Source: Alphaproteobacteria bacterium MedPE-SWcel (lineage in GTDB: Bacteria; Pseudomonadota; Alphaproteobacteria; Rhodobacterales; Rhodobacteraceae). Taken from it: 64,000 nt of DNA. Position 1 is the stretch's first letter; each line of letters opens with the position of its first letter. Both the position numbers and the translations under genes were made by a program. Below the pieces are notes generated by a model, which saw only the letters and a list, made by a program, of their open reading frames with translations, made no database searches and had not been told where the DNA came from. The DNA is taken from NCBI GenBank assembly GCA_001874255.1, contig MPDC01000001.1, forward strand, positions 62,001-126,000. The letters are read 5' to 3'. Positions 38,541-48,250 of this stretch are shown here, one piece after another.

Positions 38541-40049
38541 TCAGCTCAGCTTTCTGGCGATGAGGTCATTGACGGCCTTCGGATTGGCCTTGCCGCCGGT
38601 GGCTTTCATCACCTGACCGACAAACCAACCGGCCAGTTTCGGGTTCACCTTGGCCTTTTCGACCTGCGCCGGATTGGCCGCGATGATCTCGTCCAGGGCG
38701 GCCTCGATGGCGCCTGTGTCGGTGACCTGCTTCATGCCGCGGGCCTCGACGATCTCGGCCGGGTCGCCGCCTTCGGTATAGACAATCTCGAACAGATCCT
38801 TGGCGATCTTGCCAGAAATCGCGTCCGAAGCGATGAGGTCGATCACCCCACCCAGTTGCGCGGGCGAGACCGGGCTGTCGGTGATGTCGCACTCATCTTT
38901 CTTCAGGCGGCCGAACAATTCGTTGATGACCCAGTTCGCGGCCAGCTTGCCCGAGCGCCCTTCGGCCACGGCGTCAAAGTAATTGGCGCTCTCGACATCG
39001 GCAGTCAGCACTGACGCGTCATAGTCCGTCAGGCCGAACTCCCGGATGAACCGGGCTTTCTTCTCGTCCGGAAGCTCCGGCAGGCGCGCCTTGATGTCAT
39101 CGACCCACTCTTGTTCGATCTCCAGCGGCAGCAGGTCAGGATCGGGGAAATAGCGGTAGTCATGCGCCTCTTCCTTGGAGCGCATCGACCGGGTCTCGCC
39201 CTTGTCGGGATCGTAGAGACGGGTTTCCTGATCCACGGTGCCGCCTGCTTCGACGATGGCGATCTGACGCCGCGCCTCCACCTCGATGGCCTGCTGGATA
39301 AAGCGCATGGAGTTCATGTTCTTGATCTCGCAGCGGGTGCCGAGATGCGAAAAATCCTGCGTTTCCTGATACTTCTCATATTGGCCCGCCCGGCAGATCG
39401 AGACGTTCACATCGGCGCGCAGGTTGCCGTTTTGCATATTGCCATCACAGGTGCCGAGATACCGCATGATCTGGCGGATCTTGGCGATATAGGCGGCGGC
39501 CTCTTCGGGGCCGCGAATATCGGGGCGCGAGACGATCTCCATCAGGCAGACACCGGTGCGGTTCAGATCCACAAAGGACATGTTGGGGTCCATGTCATGG
39601 ATCGATTTGCCCGCGTCCTGTTCCATGTGGATGCGTTCGATCCGCACCAGCCGTGCGGTGCCGTCGCCCAGTTCCACCAGCACTTCGCCCTCGCCGACGA
39701 TGGGGTGGTAGAGCTGGCTGATCTGATAGCCCTGCGGCAGGTCGGGGTAGAAATAGTTCTTGCGGTCAAAGGCGGATTTCAGGTTGATCTCGGCCTTGAG
39801 GCCCAGCCCGGTGCGCACGGCCTGTTCGATGCAGTATTCGTTGATCACCGGCAGCATGCCGGGCATCGCCGCATCCACGAAGGCGACGTTGGAATTCGGC
39901 TCGGCGCCGAATTTTGTCGAGGCACCGGAGAACAGCTTGGCATTGGAGCTGACCTGGGCATGCACCTCCATACCGATGACCAGTTCCCAGTCATGCTTGG
40001 CGCCCGCGATCACCTTGGGCTTGGGGAGTTCATATGTCAGGTCGAGCAT
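38541..40049 (-). CDS. gatB: Asp-tRNA(Asn)/Glu-tRNA(Gln) amidotransferase subunit B
   Basis: Subunit of GatCAB, which converts Glu-tRNA(Gln) to Gln-tRNA(Gln), and Asp-tRNA(Asn) in some species. 502 residues with the GatB catalytic fold ([85 protein letters not shown]). The C-terminal GatB/YqeY tail domain ([32 protein letters not shown]) grips tRNA. The ATG at 40049 gives the family start. gatA and gatC are not adjacent. Confidence 0.97.
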   Translation of the reverse strand: MLDLTYELPKPKVIAGAKHDWELVIGMEVHAQVSSNAKLFSGASTKFGAEPNSNVAFVDAAMPGMLPVINEYCIEQAVRTGLGLKAEINLKSAFDRKNYFYPDLPQGYQISQLYHPIVGEGEVLVELGDGTARLVRIERIHMEQDAGKSIHDMDPNMSFVDLNRTGVCLMEIVSRPDIRGPEEAAAYIAKIRQIMRYLGTCDGNMQNGNLRADVNVSICRAGQYEKYQETQDFSHLGTRCEIKNMNSMRFIQQAIEVEARRQIAIVEAGGTVDQETRLYDPDKGETRSMRSKEEAHDYRYFPDPDLLPLEIEQEWVDDIKARLPELPDEKKARFIREFGLTDYDASVLTADVESANYFDAVAEGRSGKLAANWVINELFGRLKKDECDITDSPVSPAQLGGVIDLIASDAISGKIAKDLFEIVYTEGGDPAEIVEARGMKQVTDTGAIEAALDEIIAANPAQVEKAKVNPKLAGWFVGQVMKATGGKANPKAVNDLIARKLS

Positions 40050-40444
40050 TTTGAGCCCTTTTTCCGTTGATGCATGTGTCACAAGCGGTTCTAGGCGGGT
40101 CCCGTGCAGGGGGCAAGGGGGCAATGGAGACAAGCGCGCTCTGGTCCGGGGCAAACGCGGGAAAAAAGGCGCTGCCCTGGCGGGCCTCCTCTGAGACGGA
40201 GCGCACGGCGGCGGCTGGTTCTGGCCTGCGACAGAGGACAGGCCTTGAGGGTGGATCCTCCGCAGAATGTCGCCGTGGTCCTGTTGCCGTGGTCCTTTTG
40301 CCGTGGTCCTGTTGCCGCGTGCATGTCGCGGCGATTTGCGGCCACCCGCCGCGATCCCCCTTGGCCTGATCGCCGAAGGCCGGTAGAACGGGTCTCCCGG
40401 CCTCTCGGCGGAGGACGCGATCAAAAAACAAGGAGCAGCCCGAC
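40050..40444. other. Divergent intergenic region between gatB and tex
   Basis: No gene seen. It must contain promoters for both genes. Its middle carries three 14-bp tandem units (40273-40314). Confidence 0.6.
40273..40314. repeat. Three 14-bp tandem units between gatB and tex
   Basis: CCGTGGTCCTGTTG (40273-40286), CCGTGGTCCTTTTG (40287-40300) and CCGTGGTCCTGTTG (40301-40314), followed by a decayed CCGCGTGCATG. Not attached to a stop codon. Confidence 0.9.
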
Positions 40445-42793
40445 GTGGACACGACCCTTCGTATTTCCCAAACCATTGCCGCGGAAATCAACGCCAGCGC
40501 CCCACAGGTGAATGCCGCTGTCGCGCTGCTGGATGAAGGCGCCACCGTGCCATTCGTTGCGCGCTATCGCAAAGAGGCGACCGGCGGGTTGGATGATACC
40601 CAGTTGCGGACCCTCGCGGAGCGGCTGGACTATCTGCGCGAGCTTGAAAAACGCCGGGCGGCGATCCGGGAGTCGATCCTGTCTCAGGACAAGTTGACGG
40701 ATGATCTGGCGCGCTCCATCGCCAAGGCCGAGACCAAGGCCCAGCTTGAGGACATATATCTGCCCTACAAGCCCAAGCGCCGCACCAAGGCGATGATTGC
40801 CCGGGAAAACGGGTTGGAGCCGCTGCTGGACGCGATACTCGCCGATCGCATGGGCGATCCGGAACACTTGGCAGGCGGGTATCTCAGCGAGGCGGTGCCC
40901 GGCAGCAAGGAAGCGTTGAACGGCGCGCGCGACATTCTGACCGAACGGCTGACAGAGAACGCGGATTTGCTGGGCAGATTGCGCGGCTACCTGCAGCGCG
41001 AGGCTGTTCTGTCGGCAAGGGTCGTTGACGGCAAGGAGCAGGCCGGCGCGAAATTCTCGGATTATTTTGCCCATTCCGAAGCCTGGAAGACCGCCCCGTC
41101 GCACCGTGCGCTGGCCATGCTGCGCGGGGCCAACGAGGGGGTTCTGACGCTCGACATCGCGCCTCCGGGAGAGGACGGCGTGGCCCGCGCCGAGGAGATG
41201 GTCGCCGCGACATTGGAGATCCGGGGGCAGGGCCCGGGCGACAAATGGCTGCGCAAGGTCGCGGGCTGGACCTGGCGGGTCAAGCTGTCACTGTCGATGA
41301 TGCTGGAGTTGATGAGCGACCTTCGCGCCCGATCCCAGGAAGAAGCGATCAATGTCTTTGCCCGCAATCTCAAGGATTTGCTATTTGCAGCGCCAGCCGG
41401 TGCGCGACCGACTCTCGGGTTGGACCCGGGCATTCGCACCGGCGTCAAGGCGGCAGTGGTTGATGCAACCGGGAAAGTGGTGGCCACAGAAACGCTGTAT
41501 CCCTTCCAGCCGAAAAACGACATGCGGCGCGCGCAGGGGGCCATCGCCAGGCTGATTGCCGACCACGGTATCGAGCTGATCGCGATCGGCAACGGGACCG
41601 CCAGCCGAGAAACGGAACGGATGGTCGGAGAGGTCCTGAAGATCCTGCCGACCGGGATCAAGACCCCGACGCGGGTGGTGGTGTCCGAGGCCGGGGCCTC
41701 GGTCTATTCCGCGTCTGAACTGGCGGCGCGGGAGTTTCCGGATCTCGATGTTTCGCTGCGCGGGGCCGTCTCGATCGCGCGGCGGCTCCAGGATCCTCTG
41801 GCGGAACTGGTCAAGATCGAGCCGAAATCCATCGGGGTCGGCCAGTATCAGCACGATGTGGATCAGCACAAACTGTCCAGATCCCTGGAAGCCGTCATCG
41901 AGGACGTGGTGAACGCGGTTGGCGTTGATCTCAATATGGCGTCGGCCCCGCTGCTGAGCCATGTGTCGGGCCTCGGCCCCGGGCTTGCGGAGGCGGTGGT
42001 TGCGCATCGCGATCTCAACGGGGCCTTTGCCTCGCGTCGGGAACTGCTGAAAGTGGCGCGACTGGGGCCGAAAGCGTTCGAACAATGCGCGGGGTTCCTG
42101 CGCATTCAGGGTGGAAAGGAGCCGCTGGATGCCTCCGCCGTGCACCCGGAATCCTACGAGGTCGCGCGCCGGATCGTTGCAGCCTGCGGGCGCGACATTC
42201 GCCAGATCATGGGCGACGACCGCGCCCTGACGCAGCTCAGGGCCGAGGATTTCGTATCCGCAGAGGTCGGATTGCCGACCGTTCGCGATATTTTCTCAGA
42301 ACTGGAAAAGCCCGGGCGCGATCCCCGTCCAAGCTTTGTCACCGCCTCTTTTACCGATGGGGTGGAGGAGATCTCGGATCTGAAGCCGGGCATGGTGCTG
42401 GAAGGCACGGTGACGAATGTGGCGGCCTTTGGGGCCTTTGTGGATGTCGGCGTGCATCAGGACGGGCTGGTTCACGTCAGCCAGTTGGCCGACCGGTTTG
42501 TAAAGGACCCGCATGAGGTGGTGAAGGCCGGTCAGGTGGTCAAGGTCACCGTGGTCGAGGTCGACGCGGCCCGCAAACGCATCGGTCTGACGATGAAGAA
42601 GGACGGGGGCGCCTCGGGCAGGGAGGAGCGCAGCGCCCGTGGTCCGGCACGGGAGGCGCCCCAGGCGCCCCGTGGCGGCAAATCCGGTTCCGGCGCCCGC
42701 GGCAAGATGTCTGCCGCACCGAAAGGGGGCGGCGGCGGCAAGGATACCGGCGCATTGGGCGCTGCATTGATGGACGCGTTCAAGAAAAAATAA
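40445..42793 (+). CDS. tex: Tex family RNA-binding transcription accessory protein
   Basis: Nucleic-acid-binding protein of 782 residues linked to transcription and ribosome processes. In order: Tex N-terminal helical domain ([48 protein letters not shown]), YqgF/RuvC-like domain ([17 protein letters not shown] ... [15 protein letters not shown]), helix-hairpin-helix region ([19 protein letters not shown]), and an S1 domain near residues 645-718 ([30 protein letters not shown]). The tail is Gly/Arg/Lys-rich. The GTG at 40445 follows AAGGAG and matches the family start. Confidence 0.95.
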   Translation: MDTTLRISQTIAAEINASAPQVNAAVALLDEGATVPFVARYRKEATGGLDDTQLRTLAERLDYLRELEKRRAAIRESILSQDKLTDDLARSIAKAETKAQLEDIYLPYKPKRRTKAMIARENGLEPLLDAILADRMGDPEHLAGGYLSEAVPGSKEALNGARDILTERLTENADLLGRLRGYLQREAVLSARVVDGKEQAGAKFSDYFAHSEAWKTAPSHRALAMLRGANEGVLTLDIAPPGEDGVARAEEMVAATLEIRGQGPGDKWLRKVAGWTWRVKLSLSMMLELMSDLRARSQEEAINVFARNLKDLLFAAPAGARPTLGLDPGIRTGVKAAVVDATGKVVATETLYPFQPKNDMRRAQGAIARLIADHGIELIAIGNGTASRETERMVGEVLKILPTGIKTPTRVVVSEAGASVYSASELAAREFPDLDVSLRGAVSIARRLQDPLAELVKIEPKSIGVGQYQHDVDQHKLSRSLEAVIEDVVNAVGVDLNMASAPLLSHVSGLGPGLAEAVVAHRDLNGAFASRRELLKVARLGPKAFEQCAGFLRIQGGKEPLDASAVHPESYEVARRIVAACGRDIRQIMGDDRALTQLRAEDFVSAEVGLPTVRDIFSELEKPGRDPRPSFVTASFTDGVEEISDLKPGMVLEGTVTNVAAFGAFVDVGVHQDGLVHVSQLADRFVKDPHEVVKAGQVVKVTVVEVDAARKRIGLTMKKDGGASGREERSARGPAREAPQAPRGGKSGSGARGKMSAAPKGGGGGKDTGALGAALMDAFKKK

Positions 42794-42836
42794 TCGGCCC
42801 GCCCGATCATCCGTCCACTCGCCCGCGCGCGTCCGG

Positions 42837-42864
42837 TTTCTGATTTCTGATTTCTGGCTTCTGG
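42837..42864. repeat. Heptamer repeat downstream of tex
   Basis: TTTCTGA twice, then TTTCTGG and CTTCTGG: four 7-bp units in the gap after tex. Confidence 0.75.
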
Positions 42865-42907
42865 CGCCTGCTGTCCGGCGACTGTCCGCAACGTGTCACT
42901 GCGTGGC

Positions 42908-42930
42908 AAAGGGGCCTGATGGCCCCTTTG
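42908..42930 (+). terminator. Hairpin terminator after tex
   Basis: AAAGGGGCC (42908-42916) and GGCCCCTTT (42921-42929) form a perfect 9-bp stem with a TGAT loop. The T-run is short and the hairpin lies 115 nt after the tex stop. Confidence 0.65.
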
Positions 42931-43007
42931 ACGGATCTGGCAGGGCGGCCATGATACGGCGCAGGCAAAGGGGGATGCCCGCGACGCAAAGGCGCGCCGG
43001 ACCCCGG

Positions 43008-44432
43008 TCAGCCCGGCGTCACCCGAGGGCCCTCGGGGGTGAAGACCACGCGGTGCCCGGCTTCGATATCGTCCCGAAACAGATCCGCAATCGCCCGCAG
43101 GGCATCGGCGCGGCCCCGTTCGGCGAAGGTGCGTGCAGAGCTGACCTGCGCGTCATTGTCAAACCCCGCGCCCGCATGGGCCCAGATCAACGGATTGAGC
43201 TCGCGCAGGTGGTCGCGGATCAGCCAGTTGGCGGCCTCTGCGATTCGGTTCCGCACGCGGCGGGCCTCGGGATCCGCCTTCGGGTCCGGTTTCAGGACGA
43301 TGCTGCAATAGGCAGACAGCAGGTTGACCCGGTCCTGGTTCGGCGCCCGCGCCACGATATCGCCCACACCCTCGAGGAAAAAATCCACGTCAAGCCTCGC
43401 GCAGGCGGCGTCGCTGCGGGCCAGCGCATCGAAATAGACCCAGGTATACCCGGCCGCCCCCCAGTCGGATTCAACCAAGGCGGCGACGCGGCGCGCTTCG
43501 AGGTCCAGCGCCGACAGGCCCTCATGGTCCTGTTCCGCAAGATGGGTGCCGAGGGCGCGCAGATGCCGAGGATTACCCGGGGCCATCTGGATCAGGTCGA
43601 TGTAGTCATCGGCGATCTGGCGCGGTGCGGCGGGTCCGCCACCGCTGTATAGGGCACAACGCGCCGCCTGATGAAACGGATGGGCGCTGCAGGTATCAGG
43701 GAGCATCGACAGGATTTCACCGGCCCGCGCATGATGGGCCGTCGCGCGCGGGCTGAGCGCGCCCTTGCCATGCGCCGCCCCGCGGGCGCTGTTGCGGCGA
43801 CAGGCCCAGGCAATATCGAGATGGGCGAGGGCGACCACCGTCGACAATACCGGCGAACGACCGAATTCCAGCCGCACCCGCTCCAGCGACATGATGCCCT
43901 CCAGCGTGACCCGCTCGGTCAACGGCAGCCCCGCCATCAGCGCATGATCCACGGCATTGATCACATCGGCCCGCGCGCCATAGGCAATCAGATCGGCAAT
44001 CGAGGTGCCGCCGGGGGTGGCGTCACGCGCGAGATCCACCTCGGCAATGCGCTTCTCCAGAGTATCCCAGCGGTCTTGCCGGGCGAGAAACTGCCCCTCG
44101 GCAATGGCCTGATCGGCCGCTTCGTTTTCGGCGTTGGACTCCGGAACCGGAATGCTCAGCACATCTTCGAGCTGCAAGAGAGACGAGGCGGGCGAGCGGT
44201 CATCTGCAGCCCTGCGGCTGACGGCGGCCGTCAAAGGCAGGGCCAGAGCGGCGGGCAACGTCAGCCCCCCAGTCGATCTGAGCCCGGACGATCTGCGCCC
44301 AGACGATCTGAGTCCAGTCGATCCGGGCCCAGTCGGCCCGAGCCCGGACGATCCGAGCGAAGATACGCGGCTTGAAATCAGGCGCAGTGCTTTTTTCAAA
44401 CCGTCTTTTGCCGGCAGTGCGGAAATTGGCAT
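43008..44432 (-). CDS. Hypothetical protein with an N-terminal pentapeptide repeat
   Basis: Protein of 474 residues that I do not recognise as a named family. Residues 26-55 are six pentapeptides of the type L-x-S-S-G, encoded by six 15-bp units. After a hydrophobic stretch (about 57-70, LTLPAALALPLTAAV) the rest is helical and Ala/Arg-rich, with repeated features suggesting a TPR-like or solenoid fold (NAVDHALMAGLPLTERVTLEG, HPFHQAARCALYSGG, NPRHLRALGTHLAEQDHEGLSALDLEARRVAALVESDWGAAGYTWVYFDALARSDAACARLDVDFFLEG). The start may lie further in. Similar lone proteins occur in Rhodobacterales, function unknown. Confidence 0.65.
   Translation of the reverse strand: MPISALPAKDGLKKALRLISSRVSSLGSSGLGPTGPGSTGLRSSGRRSSGLRSTGGLTLPAALALPLTAAVSRRAADDRSPASSLLQLEDVLSIPVPESNAENEAADQAIAEGQFLARQDRWDTLEKRIAEVDLARDATPGGTSIADLIAYGARADVINAVDHALMAGLPLTERVTLEGIMSLERVRLEFGRSPVLSTVVALAHLDIAWACRRNSARGAAHGKGALSPRATAHHARAGEILSMLPDTCSAHPFHQAARCALYSGGGPAAPRQIADDYIDLIQMAPGNPRHLRALGTHLAEQDHEGLSALDLEARRVAALVESDWGAAGYTWVYFDALARSDAACARLDVDFFLEGVGDIVARAPNQDRVNLLSAYCSIVLKPDPKADPEARRVRNRIAEAANWLIRDHLRELNPLIWAHAGAGFDNDAQVSSARTFAERGRADALRAIADLFRDDIEAGHRVVFTPEGPRVTPG
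44269..44358 (-). repeat. Six in-frame 15-bp repeats in the hypothetical gene
   Basis: On the plus strand: CCAGTCGATCTGAGC, CCGGACGATCTGCGC, CCAGACGATCTGAGT, CCAGTCGATCCGGGC, CCAGTCGGCCCGAGC, CCGGACGATCCGAGC, contiguous from 44269 to 44358. The period is a multiple of three and codes for pentapeptides ending in Ser/Thr-Gly. Confidence 0.95.
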
Positions 44433-44614
44433 TCATTTTTCCCAGGTCTTGTGCAGCAGGTCCGTAACTGTCGGCAAGATTCTGGGCGCAATCATGGCAG
44501 GCCAGAGGAGTTTGGCCGTTGAATTGCGGCTCTGGCGGCGGCAAAGGCGGCAAGAGCGGGGCATTGTCCCGAGCTGACCTGCAAATAGCCTTGGCGCCGG
44601 GGCACTGATGCCCG

Positions 44615-45121
44615 TCAGAGAACAGTAAAATGCTGTGTTTTTATCGCGATGCCACGGGCGGCCAGGGCTGCTTCGAGCGCAGGGGCCTTTGGGGTGACCT
44701 CGGGGGGGATGCGATGATGGGTCCCCGGGCGGGTGTGGATGGTCGCGCGAATTGAAAAATCCCAACGCGTGACGAGCGCCATATGATCGATCTCGGTCAG
44801 AGCAATATCTGCTGTGCTGCGCGGGCTGTGCCACCGACAGGCGGTATCGTCAATTTCCAGCCAGGCCTCAGGATTGCGCCAGATCTCCCACAGGGCGGGG
44901 CCGACGGGCAGCGCCAGCAGAACAAGGATCCATACGGCAGCGTCGAACAGGGCCCAGAGGGCAAACAGCAGGCATAGCCAGACCGCGATCACCAGCAGGG
45001 TGCCGCCGGAGCGCGCGTCCCGTTGGAAGCGGAACGCGCCCGGTTGCCCGGCAGGCGAGACGGGAGATGACCCGGCCGGTGATCCGTGGGTCAAGTCGGC
45101 AGGGGCGCCGGGATCAGGCAT
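44615..45121 (-). CDS. DUF2244 membrane protein
   Basis: Protein of 168 residues with two adjacent membrane helices near residues 41-60 (LLVIAVWLCLLFALWALFDA) and 63-80 (VWILVLLALPVGPALWEI). A cytoplasmic C-terminal part follows with WLEIDDTACRW and FSIRATIHTRPGTHHRIP. The layout fits DUF2244, a small integral membrane family. Its ATG overlaps the pepN stop by eight bases (ATGCCTGA), so it is translationally coupled to pepN. Function unknown. Confidence 0.75.
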   Translation of the reverse strand: MPDPGAPADLTHGSPAGSSPVSPAGQPGAFRFQRDARSGGTLLVIAVWLCLLFALWALFDAAVWILVLLALPVGPALWEIWRNPEAWLEIDDTACRWHSPRSTADIALTEIDHMALVTRWDFSIRATIHTRPGTHHRIPPEVTPKAPALEAALAARGIAIKTQHFTVL

Positions 45122-47678
45122 CCAGAATCCGGCTCACCATTTCATTGGTGTCGCGGCTGAGGCCGGGGGCAGCCTTGATTCGCTCCAGTTCGCCACGGAT
45201 CTTGTCCTGACGGGCGCTGTCATACCGTTTCCAGGTCTGAAAGGCGGTACACATGCGGGCGGTGGTCTGCGGGTTCAGCGCATCCAGCGCGATCAGCTGG
45301 TCTGCCAGCAGGCGGTAGCCGGAGCCATCGGCGCGGTGAAAGCCTGCGTGGTTCATCGACAATGCACCCATCACCGCGCGGAACCGGTTCGGGTTCTTGA
45401 TCGTGAACAACGGGTGAGTGGTGAGATCACCGGCGACGGTGGCGGCATGGGAGGGCCGGGCGGTGATCACCTGCAGGGCGAACCACTTGTCCATCACCAG
45501 TCGATCCGCCTGCCATTGATCGAAAAACGCCTTGTTCTGCTCGGCGCCTTTTTCTGCTTTCAGCAGACAGGCCAGCGCGGTGTTCTGGACCGTCATATTG
45601 TCGGCCCCGGCGAACTGTCTGGCCGCCGCATCGCTGCCGTCAATGCGGGTCAACAGGCCCAGCAGACGCCCGTTCAGGGCCCGCAGGCCGGTGCCATGGG
45701 CATCCGGCCGGTAGGGGCCCTCGACCAACGTGGCGGCAAACAGGCGCGGCAGGCTGTCCGCGAGGCTCTGGGCCAGGGTCTGGGCAAAGGTCTCGCTCGC
45801 ATCGTGGATGGCATCCGGATCGGGGGTCACGCCCTGATCCGCCAGCGCCTGCGCGATCTCGGTCTCGCCGGGAGGCGACAGCACCAGGGCGCGGAAGGCC
45901 GGATCAAGCCGGTCATCGCGGACCAGCACCTTCAGCGCCTCCAGGTAGCCTGCATCGGGGCTGGCCCCTTCGGTCACCATGGCGATGCGCGAGGCCTTTG
46001 CCAGCTCGCGCCCCGCGTCCCACCGGTTGAATGGATCGCTGTCATGGGCCAGCAGAAAGGCGCGTTCCTGCGCCGTGGTGTCGCGCTCCAGAATGACCGG
46101 AGCCGAGAAATCCCGCAGGATCGAGGGCACCGGCCGGGCGCTCAGCCCCTCAAAGGCAAAGCTCTGTTCCTCTTCGGTCATTTCCAGCACGGTTGTCGGC
46201 ACCACCTCATCCCCATTCGGGTTGAGCAGACCGACGGCAATCGGGATCACCTTCGGATCCTTATGCGGCTGTCCGGGCGTCGGCGGCGTGGATTGGCGGA
46301 ACGTCAGCCGGTAGGTGCCATCTTCATAGGCCTCGGAGACCGTGAGGCGCGGCGTGCCGGCCTGACTGTACCAGTTCTGGAACTGCTGCAGATCGCGGCC
46401 GGTGGAGTCTTCGAAGACCTTGATCCAGTCCTCGATGGTGCAGGCCTGCCCGTCATGACGGTCAAAATAGAGGTCCAGCGCCTTGTAATAGGCGTCATCC
46501 CCGACCAGCCGTTTCAGCATGCCGATGACCTCGGCGCCTTTTTCGTAGACGGTTGCGGTGTAGAAGTTGTTGATCTCCTGAAAGGCCTCGGGGCGGACCG
46601 GGTGGGCGAGGGGGCCGCCATCCTCCGGAAATTGCCGAGCGCGCAGGTCGATGGCATCCTCGATCCGCTTGACCGGCGCGGACCGCATGTCGGCGGTGAA
46701 CTGCGCATCGCGAAACACCGTCAGCCCCTCTTTCAGGCAGAGCTGAAACCAATCCCGGCAGGTGATCCGGTTGCCGGTCCAGTTGTGAAAATACTCATGG
46801 GCGATAATCGCCTCAATTCTCTCAAAATTGGAATCTGTGGAGGTTTCCGGGCTCGCCAGAACGCAGGAGGAGTTGAAAATGTTCAACCCTTTGTTTTCCA
46901 TCGCCCCCATGTTGAAGTCGTCCACGGCAACGATATTGAACACATCGAGGTCGTATTCGCGGCCATAGACCTCTTCGTCCCAGGCCATGGATTTCTTCAG
47001 GGCCTCCATGCCAAAGGCGCATTTGTCCTCATCGCCGGGCCGCACCCAGATGTTCAACCGCACCTCCTTGCCGGAGCGGGTGGTGAACTGGTCCGGATGG
47101 GCCAGAAGATCCCCCGCCACCAGGGCGAACAGATAGGCCGGTTTGGGCCAGGGGTCGTGCCATTCGGCAAACCCGTCGCCCGCCCGCACCGGGTTGCCGT
47201 TCGACAGCAGAACCTGTTCCGTGCCCTCGATGCGCACGGTGAAGACGCTCATCACATCGGGACGGTCGGGGTAATAGGTGATCTTGCGAAACCCCTCGGC
47301 CTCGCATTGGGTGCAATACATGCCGTTGGACATATAGAGCCCCTCCAGCGCGGTATTGGCCTTCGGGTTGATTTCAACCTCCGACTCCCAGACGAAGGGC
47401 CGGTCCGGCACCGCGCAGCTGAGGCCGGTCGGGCTGATCTCCGGGGTGACCTCGGCGCCGTCGATCCGGGCCGATATCAGCGAAAGCTGCTCGCCATGCA
47501 GGAAAAACCGCCGGTCCGTGACATCGGGTTTCGGGGCAAACCGGATTCGGGCGCGCACGCGCGTGGCCTCCGGGGCGAGCCGGAACGTCAGCTCCACCGT
47601 TTCCACATCAAATCCAAAGGGCGTGTAGTCCTTCAGGTAGATCGTCTCGGGCTGCGTGGCGGGGCTTGCGTCTTTCAT
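45114..47678 (-). CDS. pepN: Aminopeptidase N (M1 family)
   Basis: Zinc aminopeptidase of 854 residues that removes N-terminal residues from peptides. The exopeptidase signature GAMENKGLNIFN and the zinc motif HEYFHNWTGNR with the downstream Glu (CLKEGLTVFRDAQF) are intact, and the N-terminal segment YLKDYTPFGFDVETVELTFRL fits the E. coli-type subfamily. The start is the ATG at 47678 behind AAGGATG; longer upstream frames are unlike the family. Cytosolic. Coupled to the DUF2244 gene by an overlap. Confidence 0.96.
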   Translation of the reverse strand: MKDASPATQPETIYLKDYTPFGFDVETVELTFRLAPEATRVRARIRFAPKPDVTDRRFFLHGEQLSLISARIDGAEVTPEISPTGLSCAVPDRPFVWESEVEINPKANTALEGLYMSNGMYCTQCEAEGFRKITYYPDRPDVMSVFTVRIEGTEQVLLSNGNPVRAGDGFAEWHDPWPKPAYLFALVAGDLLAHPDQFTTRSGKEVRLNIWVRPGDEDKCAFGMEALKKSMAWDEEVYGREYDLDVFNIVAVDDFNMGAMENKGLNIFNSSCVLASPETSTDSNFERIEAIIAHEYFHNWTGNRITCRDWFQLCLKEGLTVFRDAQFTADMRSAPVKRIEDAIDLRARQFPEDGGPLAHPVRPEAFQEINNFYTATVYEKGAEVIGMLKRLVGDDAYYKALDLYFDRHDGQACTIEDWIKVFEDSTGRDLQQFQNWYSQAGTPRLTVSEAYEDGTYRLTFRQSTPPTPGQPHKDPKVIPIAVGLLNPNGDEVVPTTVLEMTEEEQSFAFEGLSARPVPSILRDFSAPVILERDTTAQERAFLLAHDSDPFNRWDAGRELAKASRIAMVTEGASPDAGYLEALKVLVRDDRLDPAFRALVLSPPGETEIAQALADQGVTPDPDAIHDASETFAQTLAQSLADSLPRLFAATLVEGPYRPDAHGTGLRALNGRLLGLLTRIDGSDAAARQFAGADNMTVQNTALACLLKAEKGAEQNKAFFDQWQADRLVMDKWFALQVITARPSHAATVAGDLTTHPLFTIKNPNRFRAVMGALSMNHAGFHRADGSGYRLLADQLIALDALNPQTTARMCTAFQTWKRYDSARQDKIRGELERIKAAPGLSRDTNEMVSRILDA

Positions 47679-47801
47679 CGGAGCATCCTTCGAGATATTT
47701 GGGAACCTGCGCGGGGGTGGGCGCGTATACCCTATAGACGTATGAAACCCCGGGCAGGCGGGCAAGCGCCCTTCGCGCCCAAAACTGAAAAGGAGCGGCT
47801 C

Positions 47802-48029
47802 ATGGCTGAATCTGAAACCCCGATGACCTCCCAAAGGGAGGTGCGCCAGCGCAACCGCGGCCTGTATTGGCTGGTGGCGCTGATCCTGCTCGGTGTGGTC
47901 GGCGTGGCGCTGCTTGGCTATACCGATGACCGGGTCGAGGAAGACAGGTCGCTGCTGGACGAGGGGGCGGTTGCACCGCTCATTGATGGCATCGAAGTCG
48001 GGGGCAACGGAGCGGCAGAGGGCAACTGA
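47802..48029 (+). CDS. Small single-pass membrane protein
   Basis: Protein of 75 residues: a charged N-terminus (MAESETPMTSQREVRQRNR), one membrane helix (GLYWLVALILLGVVGVALLGY, residues about 20-40) and an acidic tail (DDRVEEDRSLLDEGA). The ATG follows AAAAGGAG at good distance. Divergent from pepN with a 123-bp gap. No family recognised. Confidence 0.65.
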   Translation: MAESETPMTSQREVRQRNRGLYWLVALILLGVVGVALLGYTDDRVEEDRSLLDEGAVAPLIDGIEVGGNGAAEGN

Positions 48030-48157
48030 TCCTGCATGTCTGCGCTGTCGCCCGGTCTGCTGTGCGGTTCAGGCACATGGCGCCAGATCCGGATCTTGGT
48101 GCTCAAAAAACCGGACAGGACGCCTCCATTGCCTTGCTATTCCTGAAACTCTTCTGT

Positions 48158-48182
48158 CTGGATTGGTAAAATCATTTGACCA
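48158..48182. promoter_or_regulatory. Candidate GntR-type operator upstream of glcB
   Basis: TGGT and ACCA arms (in ATTGGTAAAATCATTTGACCAG) form an inverted repeat around an AT-rich centre. GntR/FadR-subfamily regulators such as GlcC or PdhR bind TGGT-N-ACCA-type sites, though usually with a tighter spacer, so this is only a candidate. Confidence 0.35.
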
Positions 48183-48185
48183 GTC

Positions 48186-48214
48186 TTGTTGCCGATAGGA
48201 AACTTTTGTTATAT
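48186..48214 (+). promoter_or_regulatory. Candidate glcB promoter
   Basis: TTGTTG (48186-48191), 17-bp spacer, TTATAT (48209-48214), 37 bp before the glcB ATG. It sits just downstream of the candidate operator. Confidence 0.45.
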
Positions 48215-48250
48215 CCGGTGGCAAAGCCCACGCTGTTCAGGAGGTGCGCC

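Noticed and set aside
44814-47801. Very long open frame antisense to pepN and DUF2244
   Set aside because: Shadow of pepN in GC-rich DNA. Only the last 75 codons, after the well-placed ATG at 47802, are kept as a real small gene.
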